DNA of 64,000 nt, taken from NCBI RefSeq assembly GCF_023734115.1, contig NZ_AP025737.1:2914001-2978000 (forward strand), given 5' to 3'. Under the pieces are notes generated by a model. It was not told where the DNA came from. It saw only the letters and a list, made by a program, of their open reading frames with translations, and searched no databases. Each line of letters begins with the position of its first letter. The first letter of the stretch is position 1. Made by a program: the position numbers and the translations under genes. Below, in pieces: positions 1 through 8,190 of the stretch. This stretch comes from Herbiconiux sp. L3-i23. GTDB taxonomy: Bacteria > Actinomycetota > Actinomycetes > Actinomycetales > Microbacteriaceae.

Positions 1-1342
1 TGTCGTTGATGTTGACGCCGACGCCGCCGGCCTCGATGCGTTCGGCGACCGCCCATGCACGGTCGAGGTCGCCGCCGAAGACGTAGGCGGCGAGTCCCGC
101 CTGGGTGTCGTTGGCGAGTGCGGCGATGGTTTCGACGTCGGACGCGGCGTCGTAGCGGTGCACGGCGACGACGGGGCCGAAGGTCTCCTCCGTCATCACC
201 CGCGTGTTGCGGGGGACCTCGTCGAGCACGGTCGGTTCAAAGAAGTAGCCGGCATCGAACGCCCCGCCGGTCACTCGCGATCCGCCCGAGACGAGCCGCG
301 CTCCCTGATCGAGGGCGTCGGCGATGTGCGCCTCGGCGACGCCGATGACGGCGGGCGTCGTGGTCGGGCCGCCCGTGACGCCGTCCTCGACACCGTGACC
401 GAGCGTGATGGCGCGGGCCTGCTCGGAGACCGCGGCGACGAACTCGTCGGCGATGGAGTCGGCGACGAGGATGCGGTTGACCGCGATGCAGATCTGGCCC
501 GCGTTCGAGAACGACCGGCGGGCGGCCGCCGCGGCGGCGTCGCGGATGTCGGCGTCGTCGAGCACCACGAAGGGGCTTTGGCCGCCGAGTTCGAGCGAGA
601 CCCGCTTCATGGTGGCCGCGGCGGAGCGCATGATCGCCTGTCCTGTGCGGGTCGACGCGGTCGCGGTGACCATCCCGATTCCGGGGTGCGACGACAGCGC
701 CTCGCCCGCCTCGAGGCCGCCGGGCAGGTCGGCGAGCACGCCCGCCGGGATGCCGGCGTCGTGCAGGCATTGCACGACGAGACCGACCGCGAGCGGCGAC
801 TCGAGGGGCGGCTTCACGATGATCGCGTTGCCCGCGGCGAGCGCCGGGCCGATCTTCCACGCGTACAGGTCGACCGGATAGTTCCATGGCACGACCGCAC
901 CGACGACGCCGATCGGCGCCCATTCGACGATCGAGCGGATGTCGGGGCGCTGCACCGGGCGGAGGCTGCCGCCGACGCGCTGCCCCTCCTCGGCGTAGTA
1001 GTCGAGGACCTCCGCCGCGAAGGCGATCTCCTTGACGCTGTCGGGGATCGGCTTGCCCTGCTCTCTCGTCAGCAGCTCGGCGATGTCGCCGATCCGCTCG
1101 CGGATGAGGGCGGCACCGCGGTGCATGATCGTGGCGCGGTCACCGGAGGAGAGTGCCGCCCAGGCACGCTGCGCGGGGATCGCGGCCTCGACCGCCCGGT
1201 CGACGTCCTTCGCCGACGCGACAGCCGTGCGGCCGACGAGGTCGCCGGTCGCCGGGTCGGTCACATCGAGCGTCTGGGCGCTCTCGGAGGCGACCCACGC
1301 CCCGCCGAGATAGAGCCCGCGGTCGTAGCCGGTGGTGCTCAC
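1..1342 (-). CDS. NAD(P)-dependent aldehyde dehydrogenase (3' end outside window)
   Basis: Oxidises an aldehyde to its acid with NAD(P); the substrate cannot be read from the sequence. The visible ~447 residues cover most of an aldehyde dehydrogenase: the general-base glutamate motif VSLELGGQSPF, the catalytic cysteine motif SNAGQICIAVNR, and the conserved EETFGPV region. Only the last few dozen residues are missing at the window edge. The start is GTG at 1342, read as GTG AGC ACC ACC GGC, overlapping the stop of the SIS gene by 4 nt (GTGA), which implies translational coupling. It is the last visible gene of the nucleoside-uptake operon. It may oxidise a sugar-derived aldehyde made by the upstream enzymes, which is inference. 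The closest annotation class would be the succinate-semialdehyde/glycolaldehyde dehydrogenase-like group. Confidence 0.9.
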   Translation of the reverse strand, partial: MSTTGYDRGLYLGGAWVASESAQTLDVTDPATGDLVGRTAVASAKDVDRAVEAAIPAQRAWAALSSGDRATIMHRGAALIRERIGDIAELLTREQGKPIPDSVKEIAFAAEVLDYYAEEGQRVGGSLRPVQRPDIRSIVEWAPIGVVGAVVPWNYPVDLYAWKIGPALAAGNAIIVKPPLESPLAVGLVVQCLHDAGIPAGVLADLPGGLEAGEALSSHPGIGMVTATASTRTGQAIMRSAAATMKRVSLELGGQSPFVVLDDADIRDAAAAAARRSFSNAGQICIAVNRILVADSIADEFVAAVSEQARAITLGHGVEDGVTGGPTTTPAVIGVAEAHIADALDQGARLVSGGSRVTGGAFDAGYFFEPTVLDEVPRNTRVMTEETFGPVVAVHRYDAASDVETIAALANDTQAGLAAYVFGGDLDRAWAVAERIEAGGVGVNIND

Positions 1343-2127
1343 TTGACGACCGGGGCCGAGAACTCGCGGCTGCGGAGGCGGCGCCACAATTCCGCGTAGT
1401 TGCGGTCGTTCTGCTGGTGCGCCTGCTTCGTGCGGTTCGAGTTCGTGTTGATCATGATCATCGGCTCGACGCCGCGCGAGACGAGCTCCGCCGCGGTCGA
1501 CGCGTTGATCGCGTGCGAGACGGCGACGGCGATCGAGGTGGACGTGGGGCCGACGGGCTCGTCGAGGCCCTCGATGCGCTGCGACGCGTCCTCGAGCGGG
1601 ATACCGGTGTCGATGGTGACGTCGGCGATCTCGAAGAGGCGCTTGCCGCTCGAGTGCCGGCTCGCGACCTGCGACGAGTGAGGCACGCTCGTGACGCCGA
1701 TGACCTTGAGGCCGCGTTCCTGGAACTCGGTCGCCATGTCGAGGATCACCGGGTTGATGCCCGAGTGGCTGAACAGGATGATCGAGTCGCCGTCCTTCAG
1801 CTGGTGCGAGCGGAGGATGGCCCTGCCGTAGCCCTCCTGCGTGTGCAGGAAGCGGTACTGCGCGGTGCCCTGGTCGCCGAGCACGTGGTGCATGAGCGCG
1901 ATCGAGGACTCGACGATGGGCCGGAATCCGGTGACACCACCGGTGCGCGGGAAGCTCTCGAGGGCCGCGAAGCCGCCGTGGCCGGTGCCGAAGGTGAAGA
2001 CGAGGCCGTCTCCCGCGATCGAGTCGGCGCAGATGGCGGCGGCGGCCGTGATGTTCTCGGCCTGGGTGTCGCGCACCCAGGAGACCTTGGCGATGACGTC
2101 GTCGAGGTAGGTCTGTGCGATGGTCAT
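1339..2127 (-). CDS. SIS-domain (sugar isomerase-type) protein
   Basis: A 262-residue protein of the single-SIS-domain type (UPF0309-like). SIS domains bind phosphosugars and either isomerise them or act as sensors. Phosphate-loop-like motifs are visible at FTFGTGHGG (about residues 44-52) and LFSHSGINP (about 117-125). No helix-turn-helix is fused to it, so it is more likely an enzyme than a regulator. It starts at ATG 2127, 51 nt downstream of the nucleoside phosphorylase stop, with a purine-rich stretch just upstream. Within the operon it could act on the pentose phosphate released by phosphorolysis and phosphorylation. That role is inferred from context only. Confidence 0.85.
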   Translation of the reverse strand: MTIAQTYLDDVIAKVSWVRDTQAENITAAAAICADSIAGDGLVFTFGTGHGGFAALESFPRTGGVTGFRPIVESSIALMHHVLGDQGTAQYRFLHTQEGYGRAILRSHQLKDGDSIILFSHSGINPVILDMATEFQERGLKVIGVTSVPHSSQVASRHSSGKRLFEIADVTIDTGIPLEDASQRIEGLDEPVGPTSTSIAVAVSHAINASTAAELVSRGVEPMIMINTNSNRTKQAHQQNDRNYAELWRRLRSREFSAPVVK

Positions 2128-2178
2128 GGTTCTTCCTTCTTCTTCGTCTTCTCGGTCGGGAGGGCGCCGCGCGATCGC

Positions 2179-2934
2179 TCAGACGCCCGCGGGCATGGCG
2201 GAGGCGGCGAGGGCGGTGAAGCCGGCCTTCAGCAGTTCCGCCTCGGATCGCACGCGGTCGGCGTGCGCCATCTTCTCGTTGGTGGTTCCCGCGACGCTCG
2301 CGAGGCACAGGGATCCGGCTGCGACACCGAGCGCGCGGGCGGCGACGAACAGGGCGCTCGTCTCCATGTCCGCGGCGACGACTCCGACCTTCGCGAGGCG
2401 GGCGTAGCGGTCGGCGACCCGTTCCACTCCGACGCCGGTGTCGAACATCTCGGTGTAGAAGCCGTCGTAGGTGGCATAGATGCCCGACCGGGTGGGCTGA
2501 CCGGCGGCGCGGACGGCGGCCTCCAGCTGGGCGGTGAGGGCGAAGTCGGGCACGGCCGGGTACTCGACCGGCAGGTAGCTCGCCGAGGTCGACTCGCCGC
2601 GGATGGCACCGTGCGCGACCACGAGCTCGCCGAGCTGCGTCTCCCCCACCGTCATGACGGTGCCGAGTCGCACAAAACGCTTCACGCCGAGGTCGGCGAG
2701 CTCATGCATGACGACGGCGGCGATCGGAGCCCCCATGCCGAAGGCGCTCACGGTGATGCGCTCGCCCTCGTAGTAGCCGGTCGCGGTGGTGAGCCCCCGG
2801 TCCTCGTTGAGCAGGACGGAACCCTCCATCAGCTCCGCGGCGAGGTGGACACGGCCGCGATCGCCGACGAGGACGGCCGATGCTCCGACCTCGTCCGCGC
2901 TGCAGCGCAGGTACCAGGCGTTCTTGCTCGACAT
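2179..2934 (-). CDS. Nucleoside phosphorylase (uridine phosphorylase/PNP-I family)
   Basis: Predicted to cleave a nucleoside with phosphate into a free base and (deoxy)ribose 1-phosphate in the cytoplasm. The 251-residue protein has the PNP_UDP_1 layout: an N-terminal region with GMGAPIAAVVMHEL, a phosphate-binding RLGTVM segment, and the substrate-binding ADMETSALF motif near residue 190. Purine versus uridine specificity is not readable. The start chosen is ATG 2934. It overlaps the upstream kinase stop by one base (TGATG), so the two are translationally coupled. A longer in-frame extension exists upstream but would overlap the kinase almost entirely, so it is rejected. It sits with a BmpA-type nucleoside transporter, which supports a salvage or catabolic role. 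Confidence 0.88.
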   Translation of the reverse strand: MSSKNAWYLRCSADEVGASAVLVGDRGRVHLAAELMEGSVLLNEDRGLTTATGYYEGERITVSAFGMGAPIAAVVMHELADLGVKRFVRLGTVMTVGETQLGELVVAHGAIRGESTSASYLPVEYPAVPDFALTAQLEAAVRAAGQPTRSGIYATYDGFYTEMFDTGVGVERVADRYARLAKVGVVAADMETSALFVAARALGVAAGSLCLASVAGTTNEKMAHADRVRSEAELLKAGFTALAASAMPAGV

Positions 2935-3857
2935 CAGAGGGTCTCCTTCAGTGGTGCACCGACCGTCGGGCCGGAGGTTGACCGGCTGCGGAGAAGATCC
3001 CCCGCGGCTCGGGACGATGAGGTGATGAGCGCGGCGACGTCCTCGTCGCTCTGCGAAACGAGGGGCCCGGACTGGGCGGCGAGACCGGCGAGCGTGCCGA
3101 TGAAGGTGTCGCCCGCGCCGGTGGTGTCGTCGGCGGCGACCGGTTCGACCGGGATCGACCCGGCGCGCACGGCGCCGTCCGCCGATGCGAAGGCCCACGC
3201 GACACCGCGGGAGCCCCGTGTCTCGACGACCAGGGTGCCGGGCGTCGCGCGACGCTCGGGCGCGACGCCGTCCTGGCTCACGTAGGAGCGCTCGCCCTCG
3301 CTGAAGCTGATGACGTCGGCGCGATCGAGGAGGCGCGCGATGAGTTCCGCCGTGTAGGCGTCGTCGTCGTGCTTGACGGCCCAGATGAGCGTCGCCGTCT
3401 CGGGCACCGCGTCGAGGACCTGCTCGGTGAGGCGGCGGGGCGAGACGGTGAGGATGACGCAGGTGCTGGCCGCGAGGGCGTCGAGCTGCCCCGGCGTCAG
3501 GGAGTCGGGGTGGCAGTCGGCGGGATCGAACAGGCAGATCGTGCCGCCCGTCCCGATCTCGATGAGGGTCGCGCTCGGCGACCGGCTGCCGGTGACCGAC
3601 ACTCCCGCGGTGCCGCCGCCGGAGGCGATGAGGCCCTCTCGCCACCGCGAGCCGAGCGAGTCGGGGCCGACCCAACTGATCGCCTCGGTGTCCGCTCCGG
3701 TGGCCGTCGCGGCGCGCACGATGTGGGCGATACCGCCGACTCCCGGTTCGACCGAGGCGATGCCGCGATGCAGGATGCTCGTCGCATCGACGCCGCGGAA
3801 GTCGGCGGTCGACGTCGAATAGTCGAGGCTGGCGTAGCCGACGACGGCGAGGGTCAC
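2934..3857 (-). CDS. PfkB-family carbohydrate/nucleoside kinase
   Basis: A 307-residue sugar or nucleoside kinase of the ribokinase fold. The hallmark C-terminal PfkB signature DTTGAGDTF (about residues 244-252) holds the catalytic aspartate and anion hole, and a glycine-rich GVGGIAHIVRAA segment near residue 40 resembles the first PfkB signature. It belongs to the operon with the nucleoside transporter and phosphorylase. It may phosphorylate either the imported nucleoside or a released sugar. Its stop overlaps the phosphorylase start by 1 nt, and its own ATG at 3857 overlaps the stop of the preceding cysteine hydrolase (ATGA), so the whole run is tightly coupled. Confidence 0.88.
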   Translation of the reverse strand: MTLAVVGYASLDYSTSTADFRGVDATSILHRGIASVEPGVGGIAHIVRAATATGADTEAISWVGPDSLGSRWREGLIASGGGTAGVSVTGSRSPSATLIEIGTGGTICLFDPADCHPDSLTPGQLDALAASTCVILTVSPRRLTEQVLDAVPETATLIWAVKHDDDAYTAELIARLLDRADVISFSEGERSYVSQDGVAPERRATPGTLVVETRGSRGVAWAFASADGAVRAGSIPVEPVAADDTTGAGDTFIGTLAGLAAQSGPLVSQSDEDVAALITSSSRAAGDLLRSRSTSGPTVGAPLKETL

Positions 3858-4498
3858 AGGCTCGCCTTCGCTTCGGCGAACGTCGGAACGCGGCCGATGT
3901 AACGCTCGATGTCCTCGAGGCTCGCCTCGGCGAGATGCGGTCGGTTCGAGTTGGTCGTCTCGCGCGGCACCCAGACCTCGAACCCGCCGGCGAAGGCGTC
4001 CTGCGCGCTGGCGCGGATGCAGACGTTGGTCTTCACGCCGACGAGGATCACGCGGCGGATGCCCTGCTCGCGCAGCAGCAGGTCGAGGTCCGTCGCGTAG
4101 AAGGCGGAGAAGCGGCGCTTGCCGACCTCGACCTCGCGTCCCGATGCGATCGGCTCGAAGCCGGGCACGTAGGCGGCGTCGCTCGCGCCGATCTGGTGGT
4201 GGCGGGGCAGCTTGCCGAACTCGAAGTCCTCGAGCCCCGGGTAGTGGCGCTCCACCGCGTGGATGACGAGGGTGCCCTTCTCGCGGGCGGTCTCGAGCAG
4301 CTCTCGGATCGGATCGAGCACGTCGAGGGCGGCCGGGTAGAAGTTGGCCTCCTTCGGGTCGAAGAACGACGCGATGACGTCGACGAGGACGAGCGCGGTG
4401 GGGACCGCCGGGTCGGGTGTCGTCTCCGGCGTGTGCTCGTCGGTGAGGGAGTCGGTGTTCATGGTGGAGTCGGTGTCGATGGCGCGGTCGGTGATCAT
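3854..4498 (-). CDS. Isochorismatase-like cysteine hydrolase
   Basis: A 214-residue hydrolase of the isochorismatase/nicotinamidase superfamily, which cleaves C-N or C-O bonds using an Asp-Lys-Cys triad. Visible triad candidates are D40 in ALVLVDV, the lysine of GKRRFSAF, and the cysteine of VGVKTNVCIRAS at about residue 160. The first 33 residues are Asp/Thr-rich, look disordered and are probably dispensable. The start is ATG 4498, only 2 nt after the stop of the permease gene; a much longer upstream extension would overlap that permease and is rejected. In an operon that imports and splits nucleosides, it could hydrolyse the released base or its ring-opened product (nicotinamide-like or ureido compound). 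This is inference. Confidence 0.82.
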   Translation of the reverse strand: MITDRAIDTDSTMNTDSLTDEHTPETTPDPAVPTALVLVDVIASFFDPKEANFYPAALDVLDPIRELLETAREKGTLVIHAVERHYPGLEDFEFGKLPRHHQIGASDAAYVPGFEPIASGREVEVGKRRFSAFYATDLDLLLREQGIRRVILVGVKTNVCIRASAQDAFAGGFEVWVPRETTNSNRPHLAEASLEDIERYIGRVPTFAEAKASL

Positions 4499-4500
4499 GC

Positions 4501-5403
4501 TCAGCTCAGGGTGCGGGCGCCGCGGTAGTGCTGGCGGATGCCCGTGAGGGCCAGCACCACCACGACGGCGATGTACGGGAGGGTCGAGATGATGTCGGCG
4601 TTGAATCCGCCGGTCGTCTGCAGACGGATCTGCAGCGCGTCGAAGAAGCCGAAGAGCACGCACGCGAGGGCTGTGGGGAGCGGCTTCGACCGACCGAAGT
4701 AGAACGCGGCGAGCGCCACGTACCCGCGGCCGGCGGTCATGTTCTCGTTGAACAGTCCGACGGTGCCGAGACTCAAGGCCACACCGCCGAGAGCGGCGAG
4801 GGCGCCCGCGACGATGCCGGCGCCGTCGCGGATCGCGAGCGTGCGCAGTCCGAGCGAGGCGCTCGCGCTCTCGGAGGCGCCGGTGGCGCGGAGTCGCACA
4901 CCCCAGCGGGTGGAGCGGAGCATCCAGGCGAGGACGGGGATGAGCACGATGCAGAGCCAGAACAGCGGGTCCTTGCCCGAGATCAGCGCGCCGAGGATCG
5001 GCACGTCGGCGACGCCCGGGATGACGAGCTTCGGCATCCGCTCGAGGCCCGGCACCTGCAGCGTGCCCGAGACGCCGAGGGTGGCGCGGAGCACGTAACC
5101 GATGACGCCGAACATCACGATGTTGTAGCCGAGGCCGACGATGATCTCGTTGCCTTTGAGACGCGTGATGATGACGTTCATCAGCAGGCCCGAGATGCCG
5201 CCCGCGACGAGGCCGGCGAGCGCGCCAACCGCCCAGTTGCCGGTCAGGCCGCTGAACACGGCACCCATCAGGGCGCCGAGGATCATGTGCGCCTCGAGGC
5301 CGATGTTGACGATGCCCGCGCGGCGGTGGATCGCACCGCCCAGCGCCGCGAGGACGAGCGGGACCGACAGGGTGATCGCCGAGGCGAGTAGGAGATCGAT
5401 CAC
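4501..5403 (-). CDS. ABC transporter permease, BmpA-type nucleoside importer (second permease)
   Basis: A 300-residue membrane permease of the BPD_transp_2 (LivH/RbsC) class used by BmpA-type nucleoside importers. Several hydrophobic segments are separated by the conserved GIVNIGLEAHMILGA motif near residue 32 and a cytoplasmic loop AIRDGAGIVAGALAALGGV. The start is GTG 5403, overlapping the stop of the first permease by 4 nt (GTGA). A longer reading frame upstream would lie inside the first permease gene and has no membrane-protein character. It pairs with the 375-residue permease to form the channel. Confidence 0.9.
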   Translation of the reverse strand: MIDLLLASAITLSVPLVLAALGGAIHRRAGIVNIGLEAHMILGALMGAVFSGLTGNWAVGALAGLVAGGISGLLMNVIITRLKGNEIIVGLGYNIVMFGVIGYVLRATLGVSGTLQVPGLERMPKLVIPGVADVPILGALISGKDPLFWLCIVLIPVLAWMLRSTRWGVRLRATGASESASASLGLRTLAIRDGAGIVAGALAALGGVALSLGTVGLFNENMTAGRGYVALAAFYFGRSKPLPTALACVLFGFFDALQIRLQTTGGFNADIISTLPYIAVVVVLALTGIRQHYRGARTLS

Positions 5404-6527
5404 GAGCGCTTCCTCTCGACGCGGGCGGCCCGGAGTCGGCGGAGCCGCGGGAAGGCGAAGACGGCGACCGCGAAGATCATGACCGTGCCCTGCAGCACGT
5501 CGATGATCTGCACGGGCAGGTCGATGAACAGCTGAACGGTGGCGCCGGCGGCGTTGAGGGCACCGAACAGGATCGCGCCGACGAGGATGCCGATGGGGTT
5601 GAACCGGGCGAGCAACGCGATCGCGATGCCGGTGAAGCCGAAGTCGGCCGAGAAGCCTTCGGAGTACCGGTGCACGAGGCCGAGGGTGTGGGCGGAGCCG
5701 CCGACGCCGCCGATGAGACCGGCCCCGATCAGGGCGGTCAGCAGGACGGTACGGACGCGGAGGCCCTGCGCGACGGAGAACCGGGGTGCACTGCCGACCG
5801 CGCGGAACTCGAAACCGAGGGTCGAGTACCGCATCCACAGGGCGTAGGCGACCAGCAGGACGAGCGCGATAACGAGGCCGACGCTGGTCTGCCCGGGTGG
5901 GGCGAGCGCCGGGAGTTCGGCGTTCTCCGCCACGTACTCGGTGCTGGAGTTGGCCTGGCCCTTCGCGAGGAAGAAGGACTGCACCGCCCAGCCCGCCAGG
6001 CCGGCGACGATGAAGTTGAACATCAGCGTGGTGACGACCTCGTCGACCCGCCAGAACGCGCGGAGCACCGCGGGAACCAGGGCGACGAGGCCGCCGGCGA
6101 CGGTGCCGCCGAGCAGCGGCAGCAGCACCGACAGGACCGGCGGCATGTCCGCCATGCCCGAGCCGATGACCGCGGCGACCAGGCCGCCGAGCACGAAGCT
6201 GCCTTCGACGCCGACGGTGAAGACGCCCGCCCGATACGCGAACGCGGCCGCGATGCCGGTGAAAAGGATGGGGGTGGTGGCGGCGAGAGTCGCGTTGATG
6301 CGGCTCGGGGTGCCGAAGGCCTCTTCGACGAGGCGCCCATACACGTCGACGGGGTCGTTGCCGGTGACGAGCAGCACGATCGCGCCGACGACCAGTGCGA
6401 TGAGGACCGGCAGCCCCGCGGTCTTGAGCACGCGGAGGGCCGCGTCGATCACGCGTCGGCCGAGCGGGGTGCCCGACTCGGTCTGCGCCGGCGCGACCGG
6501 CGCCTCGTGGGTGGGGGTGGTCGTCAT
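5400..6527 (-). CDS. ABC transporter permease, BmpA-type nucleoside importer (first permease)
   Basis: A 375-residue permease of the same class as its neighbour, with a ~30-residue hydrophilic N-terminus and about ten hydrophobic segments. The conserved GVFTVGVEGSFVLGGLVAA segment aligns in position with GIVNIGLEAHMILGA of the second permease, as expected for the heteromeric pair (NupP/NupQ-like). Start ATG 6527 overlaps the ATPase stop by 4 nt (ATGA). It acts in the cytoplasmic membrane with the upstream lipoprotein and ATPase to import a nucleoside or related molecule. The exact ligand is unknown. Confidence 0.9.
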   Translation of the reverse strand: MTTTPTHEAPVAPAQTESGTPLGRRVIDAALRVLKTAGLPVLIALVVGAIVLLVTGNDPVDVYGRLVEEAFGTPSRINATLAATTPILFTGIAAAFAYRAGVFTVGVEGSFVLGGLVAAVIGSGMADMPPVLSVLLPLLGGTVAGGLVALVPAVLRAFWRVDEVVTTLMFNFIVAGLAGWAVQSFFLAKGQANSSTEYVAENAELPALAPPGQTSVGLVIALVLLVAYALWMRYSTLGFEFRAVGSAPRFSVAQGLRVRTVLLTALIGAGLIGGVGGSAHTLGLVHRYSEGFSADFGFTGIAIALLARFNPIGILVGAILFGALNAAGATVQLFIDLPVQIIDVLQGTVMIFAVAVFAFPRLRRLRAARVERKRS

Positions 6528-8110
6528 GCGGAGGGTGCCTCCCCTGTCCGATCGGTGGAGCGGTCGGTGTGGCCGAGCATGAGCTCGCCGATCTCGGCGC
6601 GGCTGCTCTCGCCCGGCAGGACCCCCGCTACGCGTCCGCGGTGAAGGACGACGATGCGGTCGGACAGCTCGCGCAGCTCGTCGAGCTCCTCGCTGAACAG
6701 GACGATCGATGCGCCTTCGTCGCGGGCCTGGCGGAGCAGTTCGTGGATGTAGCCGATGCCGCGGATGTCGACGCCGCGGGTCGGCTGGCTTGCGATGAGC
6801 ACCCGCGGCTTGCCGATCGTCTCGCGGCCGAGGACGACCCGCTGCTGGTTGCCGCCGGACAGCGACGACGCCGGGTCCGACGCCGATCCGAAGCGGACGG
6901 CGGCGCGGCCGAGGACGGAGGTGACGAAGGCTCCGACGGTGCGGGGGCGCAGCCACCCGGCTCGCGCGAGCACGGAGAGCTTCGGGGTCGCGATCGAGTT
7001 GTCGGCGAGTGAGAGGCCGAGGGCGAGGCCCTCGACCTTGCGGTCGGCGGAGACGTAGCCGACGCCCGCGCGACGCCGCGCCCGCACCGACTTCCGCGTG
7101 ATGGACATGCCGTCGAGGGTGAGCTCGCCCGACGAGACGCCGCGGATGCCGATCAGCACCTCCGCGAGCTCCTCCTGCCCGTTGCCGGCGACTGCCGCGA
7201 CGCCGAGGATCTCGCCGGATCGGGCTTCGAAGCCGACACCGTCGAGTCGGGTGATACCCCTGTCGTCCTTGGCGGAGAGCGCGTCGGCGACGAGGACCAC
7301 GTCGCCCGGGATGCCGCGCGTGACGGTGGTCGCCGCCCGCTCGCCGTCGCCGACGATGAGGGCCGCGAGGCCGGGACGGTCGATCTGCCCGCGCTCGACC
7401 TCGGTGATGGTGCGGCCGGAGCGCAGCACCGAGATGCGGTCGGCGACGCCGAGCACCTCGTCGAGCTTGTGCGAGATGAAGAGGACGGTGCGCCCCGCGT
7501 CGCGGAGCGACTTCAGCAGGCGGAGGAGTTCGTCGGCCTGCGCCGGAGCGAGCACGGCGGTCGGTTCGTCGAGGATCAGCACGTCGGCGCCCCGGTAGAC
7601 CAGCCGAAGGATTTCGACCTGCTGTTGGATCGCGATCGACGTGCGCGCGGCGCTCGCGTTCCAGTCGATGTCGACGCCGACGGAGGAGCTCAGCTCGCGG
7701 GCCCGTTCGAGGGCCTTCTTCCAGTCGATGCGGCCGAGGGTCGCGGGCTCGTCGCCGAGCACCAGGTTCTCGAGGAGGGTGAGCTCGGGGATGATCGCCA
7801 GCTCCTGCTGCACCAGACCGATGCGACGTTCGATCGCGGCGCGCGGGCTGCTGAGGACGATCTCCTCGTCATCGATGACGACGGATCCCGAGTCGGGCTG
7901 ATCGAGCCCGTAGAGCATCCGCATCAGGGTGCTCTTGCCTGCGCCGTTCTCGCCGACGATGGCGTGCACCGTGCCGGGACGCACCGACAGGGTCACGTCG
8001 ACGTTGGCACGCACCGGGCCGAAGGAGCGGCTGATGCCCCGTGCCCCGATGCGGCAGCTCACGGCCGCCGGGTCGGGCCCCGGAACCCGCTCGGCACTCG
8101 CTGTAGTCAT
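6524..8110 (-). CDS. ABC transporter ATPase with two nucleotide-binding domains (nucleoside/sugar type)
   Basis: A 528-residue double ATPase of the RbsA/NupO class that powers the BmpA-type importer. The first domain has Walker A GENGAGKST (about residue 53) and Walker B LILDEPTAVL. Its signature is degenerate (TSIAIQQQVEILR), which is usual for this class. The second domain lacks a normal Walker A but keeps the signature LSGGNQQRVVLGRE (about residue 418). This asymmetry is typical of the family rather than damage. The start is ATG 8110. A perfect 14-bp stem-loop lies in the 80-nt gap to the upstream lipoprotein gene, whereas all downstream junctions overlap. Confidence 0.93.
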   Translation of the reverse strand: MTTASAERVPGPDPAAVSCRIGARGISRSFGPVRANVDVTLSVRPGTVHAIVGENGAGKSTLMRMLYGLDQPDSGSVVIDDEEIVLSSPRAAIERRIGLVQQELAIIPELTLLENLVLGDEPATLGRIDWKKALERARELSSSVGVDIDWNASAARTSIAIQQQVEILRLVYRGADVLILDEPTAVLAPAQADELLRLLKSLRDAGRTVLFISHKLDEVLGVADRISVLRSGRTITEVERGQIDRPGLAALIVGDGERAATTVTRGIPGDVVLVADALSAKDDRGITRLDGVGFEARSGEILGVAAVAGNGQEELAEVLIGIRGVSSGELTLDGMSITRKSVRARRRAGVGYVSADRKVEGLALGLSLADNSIATPKLSVLARAGWLRPRTVGAFVTSVLGRAAVRFGSASDPASSLSGGNQQRVVLGRETIGKPRVLIASQPTRGVDIRGIGYIHELLRQARDEGASIVLFSEELDELRELSDRIVVLHRGRVAGVLPGESSRAEIGELMLGHTDRSTDRTGEAPSA

Positions 8111-8146
8111 GCGTGGATCTCTTCCTCGGTCCGCTTCGAGAGGGGT

Positions 8147-8179
8147 CCCGGCGCCTCGCCTCGAGGGCGAGGCGCCGGG
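8147..8179 (-). terminator. Perfect 14-bp stem-loop between binding-protein and ATPase genes
   Basis: Arms at 8147-8160 and 8166-8179 are perfectly complementary (CCCGGCGCCTCGCC against GGCGAGGCGCCGGG) around a 5-nt TCGAG loop. No T-run follows on either strand. It sits right after the BmpA stop codon. Such elements act as partial terminators or 3' stabilisers, so that the binding protein is made in excess over the membrane subunits. Role inferred from position. Confidence 0.7.
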
Positions 8180-8190
8180 TGGGATGGTGC

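Noticed and set aside
1153-3285. A 710-residue open frame on the plus strand opposite the SIS, phosphorylase and kinase genes
   Set aside because: It is an antisense shadow caused by high GC: low-complexity Arg/Asp/Glu composition, no domain, and it lies over three well-supported genes. The same holds for other long opposite-strand frames across the window (for example 11490-13322, 25389-27701, 29476-31758, 44758-46854).
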